30,952 bases of DNA from Eggerthellaceae bacterium (GTDB taxonomy: Bacteria; Actinomycetota; Coriobacteriia; Coriobacteriales; Eggerthellaceae): contig CAAEEV010000093.1 in assembly GCA_900754955.1 (NCBI GenBank), positions 1-30,952 on the forward strand, given 5' to 3'. The notes beneath the pieces were generated by a model. That model did not search any database. It saw only the letters and a program-made list of their open reading frames with translations, and was not told the origin of the DNA. Below are positions 23,645 through 30,952 of this stretch, one piece after another. The stretch's first letter is position 1. Each line of letters starts with the position of its first letter. The translations under genes and the position numbers were made by a program.

Positions 23645-23776
23645 GCGGGTTGGCGGCACGCGAGACGCACATCGGGCGTGGGCTAGCAGCACTCGAGATG
23701 TGCCAGGCGTGGGCTGACAGCACCTGGGATGTCCCAGATGCGGGTTGGCGGCACGCGGGACGCACGTCCCGCGTGC
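23645..23776. repeat. 31-33 bp tandem repeat, four degenerate copies, ending in a perfect hairpin
   Basis: Units begin at 23645, 23676, 23707 and 23740 with the pattern GCG-GGYT-GCRGCAC. The last contains a perfect 12-bp hairpin (23751-23762 with 23765-23776). On the minus strand this hairpin lies 7 nt beyond the NRAMP-like gene's stop, so it is probably that gene's terminator. Confidence 0.65.
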
Positions 23777-23783
23777 CTCGCCC

Positions 23784-25262
23784 CTACGCCAGCCCCATGA
23801 TCTGCATGGCGAACAGCGCGACGGTAAGCCCGCCGACGATGGCGACGGTCGCCCACAGCACGATGCGGCGCGGCAGCTTGGCGCGGTAGTCCTTCATGAT
23901 GTACTTGTCGGCGGCGATGATCGCCATGAACGCAAGCAGGATAGGCAGGATCACGCCGTTGACGAACTGCGCCGTCAGCATGACCGACAACAGGTTGATG
24001 TTGGGCACGAGCACCACGATGGCCGAAAACGCGATCACGAAAGTGAAGATGCTCTTGAACGTGGGCGCCTCGCGCCACTTGAACGACACGCCCGCCTCCC
24101 AGCCGAACGCCTCGCAGATCACAAACGCCGTGGTAAGCGGCAGCACGCACGCCGCGAGGAACGATGCGGCCACCAGGCCGATGGCGAACAGAGCCTCGGC
24201 GTACTCGCCCGCGAACGGCACGAGTGCGCTGGCAGCGTCGGCGGCGCTGTCGATTGTGATGCCGGCGGGGTAGAGCACCGCGCCCGTGGTCACGATGATG
24301 AACCACGCCACGAGGCACGCGGCGATGGTGCCCGACACCGAGTCGACGCGCTGAGAGAACAGATCCTTCGTCGTGAGGCCCTTCTCCACCACGTTCGACT
24401 GCGAGAAGAACATCATCCACGGAGCAATGGTGGTACCGATCATGGCGATGACAAGAGAGATGAAGCCCGTGCTGCCCTCGGGGTGCGGAACGACGGTTGA
24501 GACGAGCGCGTCGTTCCAGTCGGGCTGCGCGAGAAACGCCGCCACAATGTAGGTGACGAACACGAACGACAAGATGAGAAACACGTTCTGCACGCGTTTG
24601 TACGACCCGCCGACGACAAGCAGCCACACGGCGATGGCGGCGATGGGAACCGATACGTACGTGGGCACGCCGAACATCTCCATGCCCGATGCGATGCCCG
24701 CGAACTCCGAGAAGGTGGTGCACACGTTGCCCACGAGCAGCGCGAGCATGGCGAGCGCGGTGAGGCGGATGCCGAAACGCTCGCGGATGAGTGCGGCGAA
24801 TCCCTTGCCCGTGACGGCGCCCATGCGTCCCGCAGTGGTTTGCACCACGATGAGCAGCACGCACATGATGGGGATGACCCACAACGTGCCGAACCCGAAC
24901 TCGGCGCCGGCGGTCGAGTAGGTGGAGATGCCGCCGGCGTCGTTGCCAGCCATGGCCGTCACGATGCCGGGACCCATGGCCGCGAGCAGCAGCCACACCT
25001 TGCTGTGCGGCTTCTTGACGGGCTCGGTCAGGGCGGCATCGGGGCTGGTCTCGGCGCCAGTGTCGGCCGCGAGGGCGTTCGCCTTGTGCGACGCGGCTTC
25101 CTCGGCTTTCGCGGCTGTTGCGCGCGCCTGCTTGCGTGCTTCCACGGCTTTGGCGCGTTCCTTGGCGCCGCTTGCACGGCGTGCGGCGCGGCTCTGCTCG
25201 CGACGCGGCTTAGCCTTGGCTCCGCCACGCGCCTGGGGCGTCTTCTCCGGCTTCGCAACCAT
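23784..25262 (-). CDS. NRAMP-related (NRMT-type) divalent metal transporter, probably Mg2+
   Basis: This 492-aa protein has an ~85-aa Ala/Lys/Arg-rich cytoplasmic tail followed by the SLC11 fold of 11 or so helices. In TM1 the canonical DPGN is replaced by NDAGG (residues 107-111). In TM6 the canonical MPHN is replaced by IAPWMMF (279-285). Loss of the metal-binding Met is the mark of NRMTs, the Mg-transporting SLC11 branch described, as I recall, from Eggerthella lenta. True Mn/Fe NRAMPs keep Met. It starts 4 nt after the upstream MgtE-like gene, so the two are coupled. ATG 25262 is preferred over an upstream in-frame start at 25334 lying inside that gene. Confidence 0.87.
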   Translation of the reverse strand: MVAKPEKTPQARGGAKAKPRREQSRAARRASGAKERAKAVEARKQARATAAKAEEAASHKANALAADTGAETSPDAALTEPVKKPHSKVWLLLAAMGPGIVTAMAGNDAGGISTYSTAGAEFGFGTLWVIPIMCVLLIVVQTTAGRMGAVTGKGFAALIRERFGIRLTALAMLALLVGNVCTTFSEFAGIASGMEMFGVPTYVSVPIAAIAVWLLVVGGSYKRVQNVFLILSFVFVTYIVAAFLAQPDWNDALVSTVVPHPEGSTGFISLVIAMIGTTIAPWMMFFSQSNVVEKGLTTKDLFSQRVDSVSGTIAACLVAWFIIVTTGAVLYPAGITIDSAADAASALVPFAGEYAEALFAIGLVAASFLAACVLPLTTAFVICEAFGWEAGVSFKWREAPTFKSIFTFVIAFSAIVVLVPNINLLSVMLTAQFVNGVILPILLAFMAIIAADKYIMKDYRAKLPRRIVLWATVAIVGGLTVALFAMQIMGLA

Positions 25263-25266
25263 GACG

Positions 25267-26634
25267 CTACGCTCCGAATCCGTGGAAGCCCGTGGCTCCG
25301 ACCACCTGCAGAAGCACGAGCGTGTACAGCGCAAGAAGCAGCGCCGCCGACACGACGATGCCGAGGATCTTCATGCCGCTTGCGCGCGTCTTGTCGCCCG
25401 ACACGTCGTCCTCGATGGCGTCCCACGCGTCCTCGGTGGTGACGATGCCGAGCAACGCGCCGCGCTCGTCGACGACGGGCATGGCGGGCAGGTCGTACTT
25501 GAAGATGTCCTCGACGACGTCGTCTTCGGGCTCATCGGGCGTGACGGAGAGGATCTCGTCGTACATGATGTCGCCGAGCTGCGTCTCGTCGTCGTTGAGC
25601 ACGAGGGTGCGCAGCGAAAGCACGCCGACGAGCTTGCCGTAATCCTCGGTCACGTACACGTAGTGAACGGTGGGGTGGTCCTCCTCGAGGCCGCGCAGCA
25701 CTTCGATGGTCTCGCGCACCGTCGTTTCCTTGGGAACGGCCACGAACTGCGTGGTCATCATGCCGCCTGCGGTGCCGTCCTTGTAGCCGAGCAGCTGGCG
25801 GATCTCCGCCGCGTCCTCGACGCCCATGAGGCGCAGAAGGGTCTCGGCCTTCTCGTACGGCAGGTCGCGCACGATCTCGGCGGCGTCGTCGGGGTCCATG
25901 TCGCCGATGAGGCGCGCCGCGCGGGCATCGTCCAAGTCATCGATGAACTCGGCCTGCAGCTCGTCTTCCATCTCGGAGATGGCCTCGGTGGCCTGCGCGT
26001 CGTCGAGGTGCTCGAACACCGAGGCGCGCTGCTGCGGGTCGAGCTGCTCGAGGATGTCGGCCACGTCGGCGGGATGCAGCTCGTCGAGGCGGCGGTGGGT
26101 GACCGACAGCTGCACCTTCGACAGGTCGCGGTCGAGCAGGTCCATGTAGTTCCAGGCGATGATCTTCTCGTCGATGCGCTTCTTGAAGAGCTTCGCGATG
26201 GCGACTACGGCTTTCTCGACGAGCGGGTGCAGGCCGCGCAGAATGCCGCGCATGCCCACTTCGGCGCCGAGCAGGCGCAGCTGCGTGCCCGATTGCGACA
26301 GCTTGAGGTCGTTTACGCGCACGACTTTCATACCCTGCGTGTCGACGATCTGCCGGTTGAGCAGGTCGCGCGCGAGCAGAACCTCGCTCGGCTGCAGATA
26401 GCTGAAACGGATGTCAACTGCGTTCACCGACAGCGTGATGCCGTCTTCGTCGAACTGGTCGACGTACTTGCGCCACGAAATCATGAACGGCACCTTGCCG
26501 GGCCCCTGGAAGGCGAGGCTCGTGATGCGCGGAAAGACCTCGCCCGTGGAAATGGCCAGGTCGGAGATGGTTCCGATTTTCTCGCCAGCCGCGTCGACGA
26601 CGGGCTTGCCGAGCATTTGAGAGAGGTAGAGCAT
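25267..26634 (-). CDS. PRC-barrel / MgtE-N / CBS protein without a Mg channel domain
   Basis: This 455-aa protein has, in order, PRC-barrel-like beta segments (about 1-165), an MgtE N-domain of helical repeats (about 185-290: HPADVADILEQLDPQQRASVFEHL and similar repeats) and a CBS pair (about 300-420: MMTTQFVAVPKETTVRETIEVL, then IMYDEILSVTPDEPEDDVVEDIF, DLPAMPVVDE). It ends in a single C-terminal helix (about 430-450). In MgtE the N and CBS domains sense cytosolic Mg2+ and gate the channel, but the five-helix MgtE pore is absent here. It is the first gene of an operon with the NRMT-type transporter and may be its Mg sensor. The RBS AAGGGAG precedes ATG 26634. Confidence 0.85.
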   Translation of the reverse strand: MLYLSQMLGKPVVDAAGEKIGTISDLAISTGEVFPRITSLAFQGPGKVPFMISWRKYVDQFDEDGITLSVNAVDIRFSYLQPSEVLLARDLLNRQIVDTQGMKVVRVNDLKLSQSGTQLRLLGAEVGMRGILRGLHPLVEKAVVAIAKLFKKRIDEKIIAWNYMDLLDRDLSKVQLSVTHRRLDELHPADVADILEQLDPQQRASVFEHLDDAQATEAISEMEDELQAEFIDDLDDARAARLIGDMDPDDAAEIVRDLPYEKAETLLRLMGVEDAAEIRQLLGYKDGTAGGMMTTQFVAVPKETTVRETIEVLRGLEEDHPTVHYVYVTEDYGKLVGVLSLRTLVLNDDETQLGDIMYDEILSVTPDEPEDDVVEDIFKYDLPAMPVVDERGALLGIVTTEDAWDAIEDDVSGDKTRASGMKILGIVVSAALLLALYTLVLLQVVGATGFHGFGA

Positions 26635-26825
26635 GGGACTCCCTTACGTTCTCAGGCATCCGTCTGCTGTGTCTGCGTGCGGCGCTCGGCGTTGTGCGGG
26701 TGGTCGCGGTGTGCGCGACAGGCAGCATGCCGGCGTGCGTGCGGCAGCGCAGAAAAGAGCAGAGAGATGCGTCGCAGTCGTCTTCCGACTGCCGACGCAA
26801 GGGAGGGAAGTCGGAAGATTACATA
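26635..26825 (-). promoter_or_regulatory. promoter and leader with two mutually exclusive hairpins before the Mg-transport operon
   Basis: On the minus strand a -10-like TATGTAAT (26825-26818) leads into a leader of about 180 nt. Hairpin A pairs 26809-26817 with 26782-26790 (9 bp, CTTCCGACT). Hairpin B pairs 26787-26798 with 26769-26779 (11 bp, one bulge). They share 26787-26790 and cannot form together. This is the layout of an attenuator or riboswitch. No T-tract follows B, so control could be of translation or by Rho. It does not match an M-box that I can recognise. Nothing else is evident at 26826-26924. Confidence 0.5.
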
Positions 26826-26924
26826 CTGTGAGGCTTCGATTTTCGAACCTTCACGTACGTTCCTTTCCTTCGAGTTTCCGTTTCGCACGCCCTGGCGGGC
26901 GCGCTGCTGTTCGTGCCGCGATAT

Positions 26925-26961
26925 AAAAAAACCGCACGTGCTGAAAACTCAGTCGTTGCGG
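26925..26961 (-). terminator. terminator of the tRNA-Arg gene
   Basis: On the minus strand CCGCA pairs with TGCGG (26961-26957 with 26936-26932), with CTGA/TCAG nested inside. A run of seven T follows (plus-strand A at 26925-26931). Confidence 0.85.
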
Positions 26962-26975
26962 ATTCTTAGCGTTAA

Positions 26976-27052
26976 TGGTGCGCCGTGAGGGATTCGAACC
27001 CCCGACGTACTGATTCGTAGTCAGTCCCTCTATCCAGCTGAGGTAACGGCGC
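26976..27052 (-). tRNA. tRNA-Arg (anticodon ACG)
   Basis: The acceptor GCGCCGT pairs with ACGGCGC. The D arm is CCTC/GAGG. The anticodon stem ACTGA/TCAGT holds the loop CTACGAA, so the anticodon is ACG. The T arm has GGTTCGAATCC. The discriminator is A and CCA is encoded (26978-26976). Confidence 0.96.
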
Positions 27053-27071
27053 ACGTATAACAGCGAAAGAT

Positions 27072-27100
27072 ATTTAACCACCAGGGGTTCGAGCTGTCAA
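27072..27100 (-). promoter_or_regulatory. promoter of the tRNA-Arg gene
   Basis: On the minus strand TTGACA (27100-27095), a 17-bp spacer and TTAAAT (27077-27072) lie 20 bp before the tRNA. It is the best sigma-70 match in the window. Confidence 0.8.
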
Positions 27101-27204
27101 CAACTTTTTTGAGAAATTTGGAACGGCGCGACAGCTCACCGAACGAGGGGTGTTACAGGCGGGTTACGCGCATGGTTGCGCATGGCCCGCCTGCGCGGAG
27201 CGGG

Positions 27205-27210
27205 TACAAT
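27205..27210 (+). promoter_or_regulatory. -10 box of the citrate synthase promoter
   Basis: GGGTACAAT gives a -10 TACAAT 24 bp before the start codon. The upstream DNA has a direct repeat GCGCATGG-TT-GCGCATGG at about 27168-27185, but no clear -35. Confidence 0.4.
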
Positions 27211-27233
27211 TTCAGAAAAGAGAAAGGCTGTGT

Positions 27234-28739
27234 ATGAGCGCAACATCCCGAGAAGACGTTCGATCCGAATCAAGCTCCAAGGAGGAACGCGCCGCAGATC
27301 GCGCGGGCGACGTGATCCTCGACATCGACGAGGCGGCCATCTGCGAGGGCAGCCCCGCGCTTCCGTGCGGCCCCAAGGCGCTCGAGGTTGACGAGAGCGA
27401 AGCGCGCAAGGTTCTCCTCTACGACAACTTCCGCGAAGTCAATCACATCGACCCCTCGTTCTACTCCCAGTACGACGTAAAGCGCGGCCTGCGCAACGCC
27501 GACGGCACGGGCGTCGTCGCGGGAATGACCAACATCTCCAACGTGCACGGCTACACGGTGGTGCAGGGCGAGAAGACCCCCGATGAGGGAGCGCTGTACT
27601 TCCGAGGCTACAGCCTGTACGACCTGCTTGACACGGGGAGCCAGGACCGCCGCTTCAACTATGAGGAGATCTGCTACCTGCTGCTCATGGGCGAGCTGCC
27701 CACGCGCGATCAGCTCGAGCGGTTCGTCGAGGTGATCGACTCGCAGCGCGAGCTGCCCGACGGGTTCACGGCCTCGATGATCATGCGCAACACGCCGCCT
27801 GACATCATGAACGTGCTCGCGCGTTCGGTGCTGCTGCTGTACGCCTACGACGAGCACGCCGAGGAGCGCAGCCCCGACCATGAGATTCACACGGCGCTCT
27901 CGCTCATCAGCAGGCTGCCGCGCATCATGGTGCTCACGTACTACTCGAAGGTGGCGCGCTTCGAGCACGGTTCGATGATCATGCACCGTTTCATCCCCGG
28001 CCAGTCGACGGCTGAGACGATCCTGTCGATGCTGCGCCCCGACCGCCAGTTCACGCCCGACGAGGCGCGCATGCTCGACATCATGCTGTGCCTGCACGCC
28101 GAGCACGGCGGCGGCAACAACTCGACGTTCGCCACGCGCGTTCTCTCGTCGGCTGACACCGACCCGTACTCGGCGTACGCGGCGGCCATCGGCTCGCTCA
28201 AGGGCTACCGCCACGGCGGCGCCAACCACCAGGTGCGCGCGATGCAGGCGGAGATCAAGCAGAACGTGCAGCATTGGGACAACGACGACGAAGTGGCAAG
28301 CTACCTCGCGCGCATCGTCAACAAGCAGGCGTACGACAAGACGGGCCTTGTGTACGGCATGGGGCATGCGGTCTACACGCTGTCCGACCCGCGTGCGGTG
28401 GTGTGCAAGCAGTTTGCCGAGAAGCTGGCGCGCGGCACCGAGTACGAGGCCGAGTTCGAGCTGCTCAAGTCGATCGAGCGCCTCGCGCCCGAGGTGATCG
28501 AGCGCGGGAAGGGCACGAAGAAGAGCATGTGCGCCAACGTGGACATGTACTCGGGGTTCGTCTACTCGATGATGGGCATTCCCGAGGACCTGTACACGCC
28601 GCTGTTCGCATGCGCGCGCATGGCGGGCTGGGCGGCGCACCGCTTCGAGGAGATCGTCGCGGGCAAGCGCATCATCCGTCCCGCGTACAAGAACACGTGG
28701 CAGGTGTGCCGGAAGTACGCTCCCTTCGACGAGCGATAG
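27234..28739 (+). CDS. gltA: citrate synthase
   Basis: This 501-aa enzyme condenses acetyl-CoA and oxaloacetate to citrate. The catalytic residues are visible: His in LCLHAEHGGGNNSTF, His in YGMGHAVY, and Asp in the MGIPEDLYTPLFACARMAGW region. FRGYSLYDLL lies in the large domain. It is longer than the usual ~430 aa because of a charged N-terminal extension of about 60 aa before the conserved core. ATG 27234 follows AGAAAGG; the upstream in-frame extension from 27150 crosses the promoter and was discarded. It is transcribed alone, divergent from tRNA-Arg. In an anaerobe it probably serves glutamate synthesis. Confidence 0.94.
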   Translation: MSATSREDVRSESSSKEERAADRAGDVILDIDEAAICEGSPALPCGPKALEVDESEARKVLLYDNFREVNHIDPSFYSQYDVKRGLRNADGTGVVAGMTNISNVHGYTVVQGEKTPDEGALYFRGYSLYDLLDTGSQDRRFNYEEICYLLLMGELPTRDQLERFVEVIDSQRELPDGFTASMIMRNTPPDIMNVLARSVLLLYAYDEHAEERSPDHEIHTALSLISRLPRIMVLTYYSKVARFEHGSMIMHRFIPGQSTAETILSMLRPDRQFTPDEARMLDIMLCLHAEHGGGNNSTFATRVLSSADTDPYSAYAAAIGSLKGYRHGGANHQVRAMQAEIKQNVQHWDNDDEVASYLARIVNKQAYDKTGLVYGMGHAVYTLSDPRAVVCKQFAEKLARGTEYEAEFELLKSIERLAPEVIERGKGTKKSMCANVDMYSGFVYSMMGIPEDLYTPLFACARMAGWAAHRFEEIVAGKRIIRPAYKNTWQVCRKYAPFDER

Positions 28740-28878
28740 CGGAGGCAGAGCGCAGCCAGACGCGATCGGCGAGCGCCAAGGAACGCGATGGGGCCGCGGT
28801 GAGCGCAGAGGGTGCGGTGCGCAGCGCGCGTCCGACCCGCCTGGGCGAGTTCTGCGAAACGAGGTGTTCGCCTGCGCG

Positions 28879-28884
28879 TATAAT
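28879..28884 (+). promoter_or_regulatory. -10 box TATAAT of the small Cys-rich gene
   Basis: GCGTATAATGGGCG lies about 70 bp before the start. No clear -35 is seen. The rest of the gap 28740-28954 is GC-rich, with a small GGCGCC/GGCGGC inverted repeat near 28901-28920, and shows no gene. Confidence 0.55.
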
Positions 28885-28954
28885 GGGCGCTGTAAAACGA
28901 GGCGCCGTCCAGGGCGGCGCGCAGAGCGCTCCAGCGCAACGATAGGGGGACGAA

Positions 28955-29185
28955 ATGCCTGCTCCTGCTGGGAAATTCAGAATGCTGACCGATGAGATCC
29001 TCGACGGTTTCGAGTTCAAGGATATCGCGTGCCGCTCCTGCAGCGGCTACGGCAACTGCGGCTACAAGAGCTACTTCCTTCGGCCCGAAGGCGGGGTGGC
29101 GTCGGTGTGCATGCGCCGTCGCAAGCAGCGGCAGTGCATGCGCGACGGCATCGAGTACAGCGACGATCTGCTGAAAGAGCTGTAG
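28955..29185 (+). CDS. small cysteine-rich protein of unknown function
   Basis: This 76-aa protein contains ACRSCSGYGNCGYKSYF (three Cys at about 26, 29 and 35), then VCMRRRKQRQC near residues 51-61, giving five Cys in all. A metal- or cluster-binding site is possible. It has no signal or membrane segment. ATG 28955 follows AGGGGG at about 28944-28949, and a good -10 lies upstream, which supports a real gene. An ATG at 28982 is an alternative start. I do not recognise the family. Confidence 0.7.
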   Translation: MPAPAGKFRMLTDEILDGFEFKDIACRSCSGYGNCGYKSYFLRPEGGVASVCMRRRKQRQCMRDGIEYSDDLLKEL

Positions 29186-29229
29186 AGGGCGAACCTCCCG
29201 TCCTTCTCGCCGTGAGCCTGCCAGCAAAG

Positions 29230-29251
29230 AAAAAGCCCCTTTCCAGGGGCT
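29230..29251 (-). terminator. terminator of the tRNA-Ser gene
   Basis: AGCCCCT (29234-29240) pairs with AGGGGCT (29245-29251). On the minus strand a T-rich tail follows (plus-strand A run 29230-29234). It may also end the small Cys-rich gene on the plus strand. Confidence 0.8.
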
Positions 29252-29262
29252 GTGTTTCAACA

Positions 29263-29350
29263 TGGCGGAGGCGGTAGGATTCGAACCCACGGAACCTTGC
29301 GGCTCAACAGTTTTCAAGACTGCCGCCTTCAACCGCTCGGCCACGCCTCC
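29263..29350 (-). tRNA. tRNA-Ser (anticodon TGA)
   Basis: The acceptor GGAGGCG pairs with CGCCTCC, the discriminator is G and CCA is encoded. The anticodon loop CTTGAAA gives TGA. A long variable arm (TTGAGCCGCAAGGTTCC region) is typical of a class II tRNA. The T arm has GGTTCGAATCC. Upstream on its strand a TATCCT -10 is likely. Confidence 0.96.
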
Positions 29351-29476
29351 GTGTCGGATCAGGATAGCACAACGCCCCTCGTCGCATCCCGCCGTACGCC
29401 ATTTTGCGACAAGTCTGCGCAGCGCGTGAAGCGGTCAGCTTGCACGGGACGTCCGCATGCGGGCGCGCTGTGTCGG

Positions 29477-29482
29477 TATAAT
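29477..29482 (+). promoter_or_regulatory. -10 box TATAAT of tadA
   Basis: The box ends only 6 nt before ATG 29489, so transcription should begin at or next to the A of the start codon. No ribosome binding site fits between them. Confidence 0.6.
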
Positions 29483-29488
29483 GCACCC

Positions 29489-30067
29489 ATGGAAAACAAC
29501 CCGCAAACACCTGCGCCCGAGCACGCGCGCCCGACGGGGCGCTTCGAGGCCCCCGACATGCGCGCCGAGCAGAAGGCGCTCGACGACATGTTCATGGGCG
29601 AGGCGCTCGCCGAAGCGCGCCGAGCCGCCGGTCTCGGCGAGGTCCCCATCGGTGCCGTGGTGGTGCACCGCCCGTTCGATCGTGCGACGCGCCGCTTCAC
29701 GGCCGAGCCGCGCATCATCGCGCGCGCCTGCAATCTGCGCGAGACGACGAAGGATCCCGCAGGCCACGCGGAGTTTCTCGCGATGCGCGAAGCAGCGCGC
29801 GTGCTCGACGCGTGGCGACTCGCCGATTGTACGGTCTACGTGACGCTCGAGCCCTGCATCATGTGCGCGGGTCTCATGCATCAGGCGCGGGTGGCGCGGT
29901 GCGTCTACGGAGCGCCCGATCAGAAGGCCGGCGCGCTCGGCACGCTCTACGCGATCAATCGCGACGAGCGCCTCAACCATCGGTTCGAAGTTGCCGCAGG
30001 TGTTCGGCGCGAAGAATGCGTCGCGTTGCTGCGCGCGTTTTTCTCGGAAAGAAGGAAGAAGAAGTGA
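29489..30067 (+). CDS. tadA: tRNA adenosine(34) deaminase TadA
   Basis: This 192-aa zinc enzyme makes inosine at the wobble base of tRNA-Arg(ACG), which is itself encoded at 26976-27052. The zinc and proton-relay motifs GHAEFLAM and LEPCIMCAG are visible. There is a hydrophilic N-terminal extension of about 30 aa before the core and an insertion after GAVVV (residues about 60-72) compared with short TadA. The start at 29489 is supported by the -10 box 6 nt upstream, giving a leaderless message. Starts near 29561 or 29588 would be possible but lack an RBS. The stop overlaps the GTG of ispE by GTGA. Confidence 0.92.
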   Translation: MENNPQTPAPEHARPTGRFEAPDMRAEQKALDDMFMGEALAEARRAAGLGEVPIGAVVVHRPFDRATRRFTAEPRIIARACNLRETTKDPAGHAEFLAMREAARVLDAWRLADCTVYVTLEPCIMCAGLMHQARVARCVYGAPDQKAGALGTLYAINRDERLNHRFEVAAGVRREECVALLRAFFSERRKKK

Positions 30068-30952
30068 GCGAATCGTCCAAAAACCGTCAGGCAACCGAAG
30101 TCGACATGCTTGCCACGGCGCGCGATGTGCAGTGGACCGCGGAGACGTTCCTCGGGCATGGCGCGATCAAGCTTGTGGCTCCTGCCAAGGTGAACCTGTT
30201 CCTCGGGGTGGGAGCGCGTCGCGCCGACGGCTTCCACGACGTTGCGAACATCATGCACGCCGTGGCGCTTCACGACATCATGTACATGCACCAGGCGCCG
30301 TGGACTAGCGAAGAGGACGCGTCCGACCTGCCCGATCATCTCGCGGTAGGCGGCCCCGAGGACAACGTGCTCGTGAGCATCGACTGCACCGACAAGACGG
30401 GCGTCGGCGCCGCGGCGCTCTCCATCCCCGCGCGCGACAACATCGCGTTCAAGGCGATCGACGCGCTCGCTCGCGTGCTGGGTCGCACGGATCGCGTGAA
30501 GCTTTCCCTGCGCATCGAGAAGAACATTCCGCACGAGGGCGGCTTGGGCGGCGGATCGTCGAACGCTGCTGCGGCGCTGTTCGGAGCGGCGCATTTCTGG
30601 GGCGTTGCAGAAGGCGACCCTGCGATCGAAGAGGCGGCGCAGCAGCTTGGAAGCGACGTGGCGTTCTTCCTTCACGGGGGCTGCGCGTTGTTTACGGGTG
30701 CGGGCGAGGTGTTCGACCATGCGCTCGAGCCGGCGAAGACGCCGCTCGTGCTCGTCAAGCCCGCCGCGGGCGTCTCCACGCCTGCGGCGTACCGCACGTT
30801 CGATGAAAACCCGGTGCCGATTCCCGCCGCTTGCGACGCGCGGGCGCATGAGGCGCGTGCGGCGGAGGATGTGCCCCTGTTCAACAACCTCGCGCCTGCC
30901 GCCGAGAAGCTCCTGCCCGAACTCGCCGAGGTGAGGGAGTGGCTTGTCGCCC
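30064..30952 (+). CDS. ispE: 4-diphosphocytidyl-2-C-methyl-D-erythritol kinase, 5' part
   Basis: This GHMP-family kinase of the MEP isoprenoid pathway is cut by the window end after about 296 codons. APAKVNLFLGVGARRADGFH is the typical IspE start (about residue 38 onward), and PHEGGLGGGSSNAAAAL is the ATP-binding GHMP motif. LGSDVAFFLHGG follows. GTG 30064 overlaps the tadA stop by 4 nt, so the two are coupled. It has about 35 extra N-terminal residues. An internal start at ATG 30106 is less likely. Confidence 0.93.
   Translation, partial: MSESSKNRQATEVDMLATARDVQWTAETFLGHGAIKLVAPAKVNLFLGVGARRADGFHDVANIMHAVALHDIMYMHQAPWTSEEDASDLPDHLAVGGPEDNVLVSIDCTDKTGVGAAALSIPARDNIAFKAIDALARVLGRTDRVKLSLRIEKNIPHEGGLGGGSSNAAAALFGAAHFWGVAEGDPAIEEAAQQLGSDVAFFLHGGCALFTGAGEVFDHALEPAKTPLVLVKPAAGVSTPAAYRTFDENPVPIPAACDARAHEARAAEDVPLFNNLAPAAEKLLPELAEVREWLVA

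Noticed and set aside
23362..23889. 175-codon open frame across the repeat region
   Set aside because: It is made of repeat units, overlaps the end of the NRAMP-like gene on the other strand and has no RBS.
26635..26825. Leader of the Mg operon as a known M-box riboswitch
   Set aside because: I could not match the conserved M-box core by eye, so only the hairpin alternatives are reported.

Overview
The window reads as chromosomal DNA of a high-GC, anaerobic actinobacterium of the Coriobacteriia, most likely the Eggerthellaceae (Eggerthella/Gordonibacter/Adlercreutzia relatives). The signs are two cytoplasmic molybdopterin enzymes with ferredoxin-type partners, a LuxR regulator fused to a 12-helix membrane domain, an indolepyruvate:ferredoxin oxidoreductase, and an NRAMP-related transporter of the type I recall being characterised from Eggerthella lenta. 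The genus is inferred from gene content and style; it was not tested by a search.

Layout. 1-600: purE. 600-890: intergenic DNA with a ~110-nt imperfect hairpin and a second strong hairpin. 893-5406: iorA-iorB, then a 29-bp tandem repeat, then a T-box leader whose specifier reads UGG (Trp), controlling a phenylacetate-CoA-ligase-type gene. Together these form an arylpyruvate -> arylacetyl-CoA -> arylacetate route. 5541-7690: an accessory block with a RelB-type antitoxin, a PIN toxin, an AT-rich element carrying three copies of a 14-bp word, and a DUF4143-type AAA ATPase. A LysR regulator follows (7695-8654).

8768-14350 (minus strand): a 12-TM LuxR regulator, a 752-aa molybdopterin oxidoreductase, a 107-aa two-cluster ferredoxin and an ArsB/NhaD-type permease. 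Divergent from it, 14522-21136 (plus strand): a 70-aa zinc-ribbon protein, athL-athS (pyrogallol-phloroglucinol transhydroxylase type, with lengths and key residues matching the Pelobacter acidigallici enzyme), a DASS-type transporter and an MFS transporter. This looks like a peripheral-aromatic-metabolism locus with dedicated uptake.

21137-23292: a long leader with a Tyr-rich small ORF, followed by a sodium:solute symporter. 23293-23783: a non-coding stretch full of different repeats. 23784-26634 (minus): an NRAMP-related transporter of the Mg type and, upstream of it in the same operon, a PRC-barrel/MgtE-N/CBS protein that lacks the MgtE channel. Their leader can fold into two mutually exclusive hairpins. 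26976-30952: tRNA-Arg(ACG), citrate synthase, a small Cys-rich protein, tRNA-Ser(TGA), tadA (apparently leaderless) and the 5' part of ispE.

The most interesting items are the Trp T-box on an arylacetate CoA-ligase gene, the athLS locus with its zinc-ribbon partner, the split MgtE-sensor/NRAMP operon with its candidate riboswitch leader, the triple-palindrome element at the ATPase, and the Tyr-rich leader ORF.
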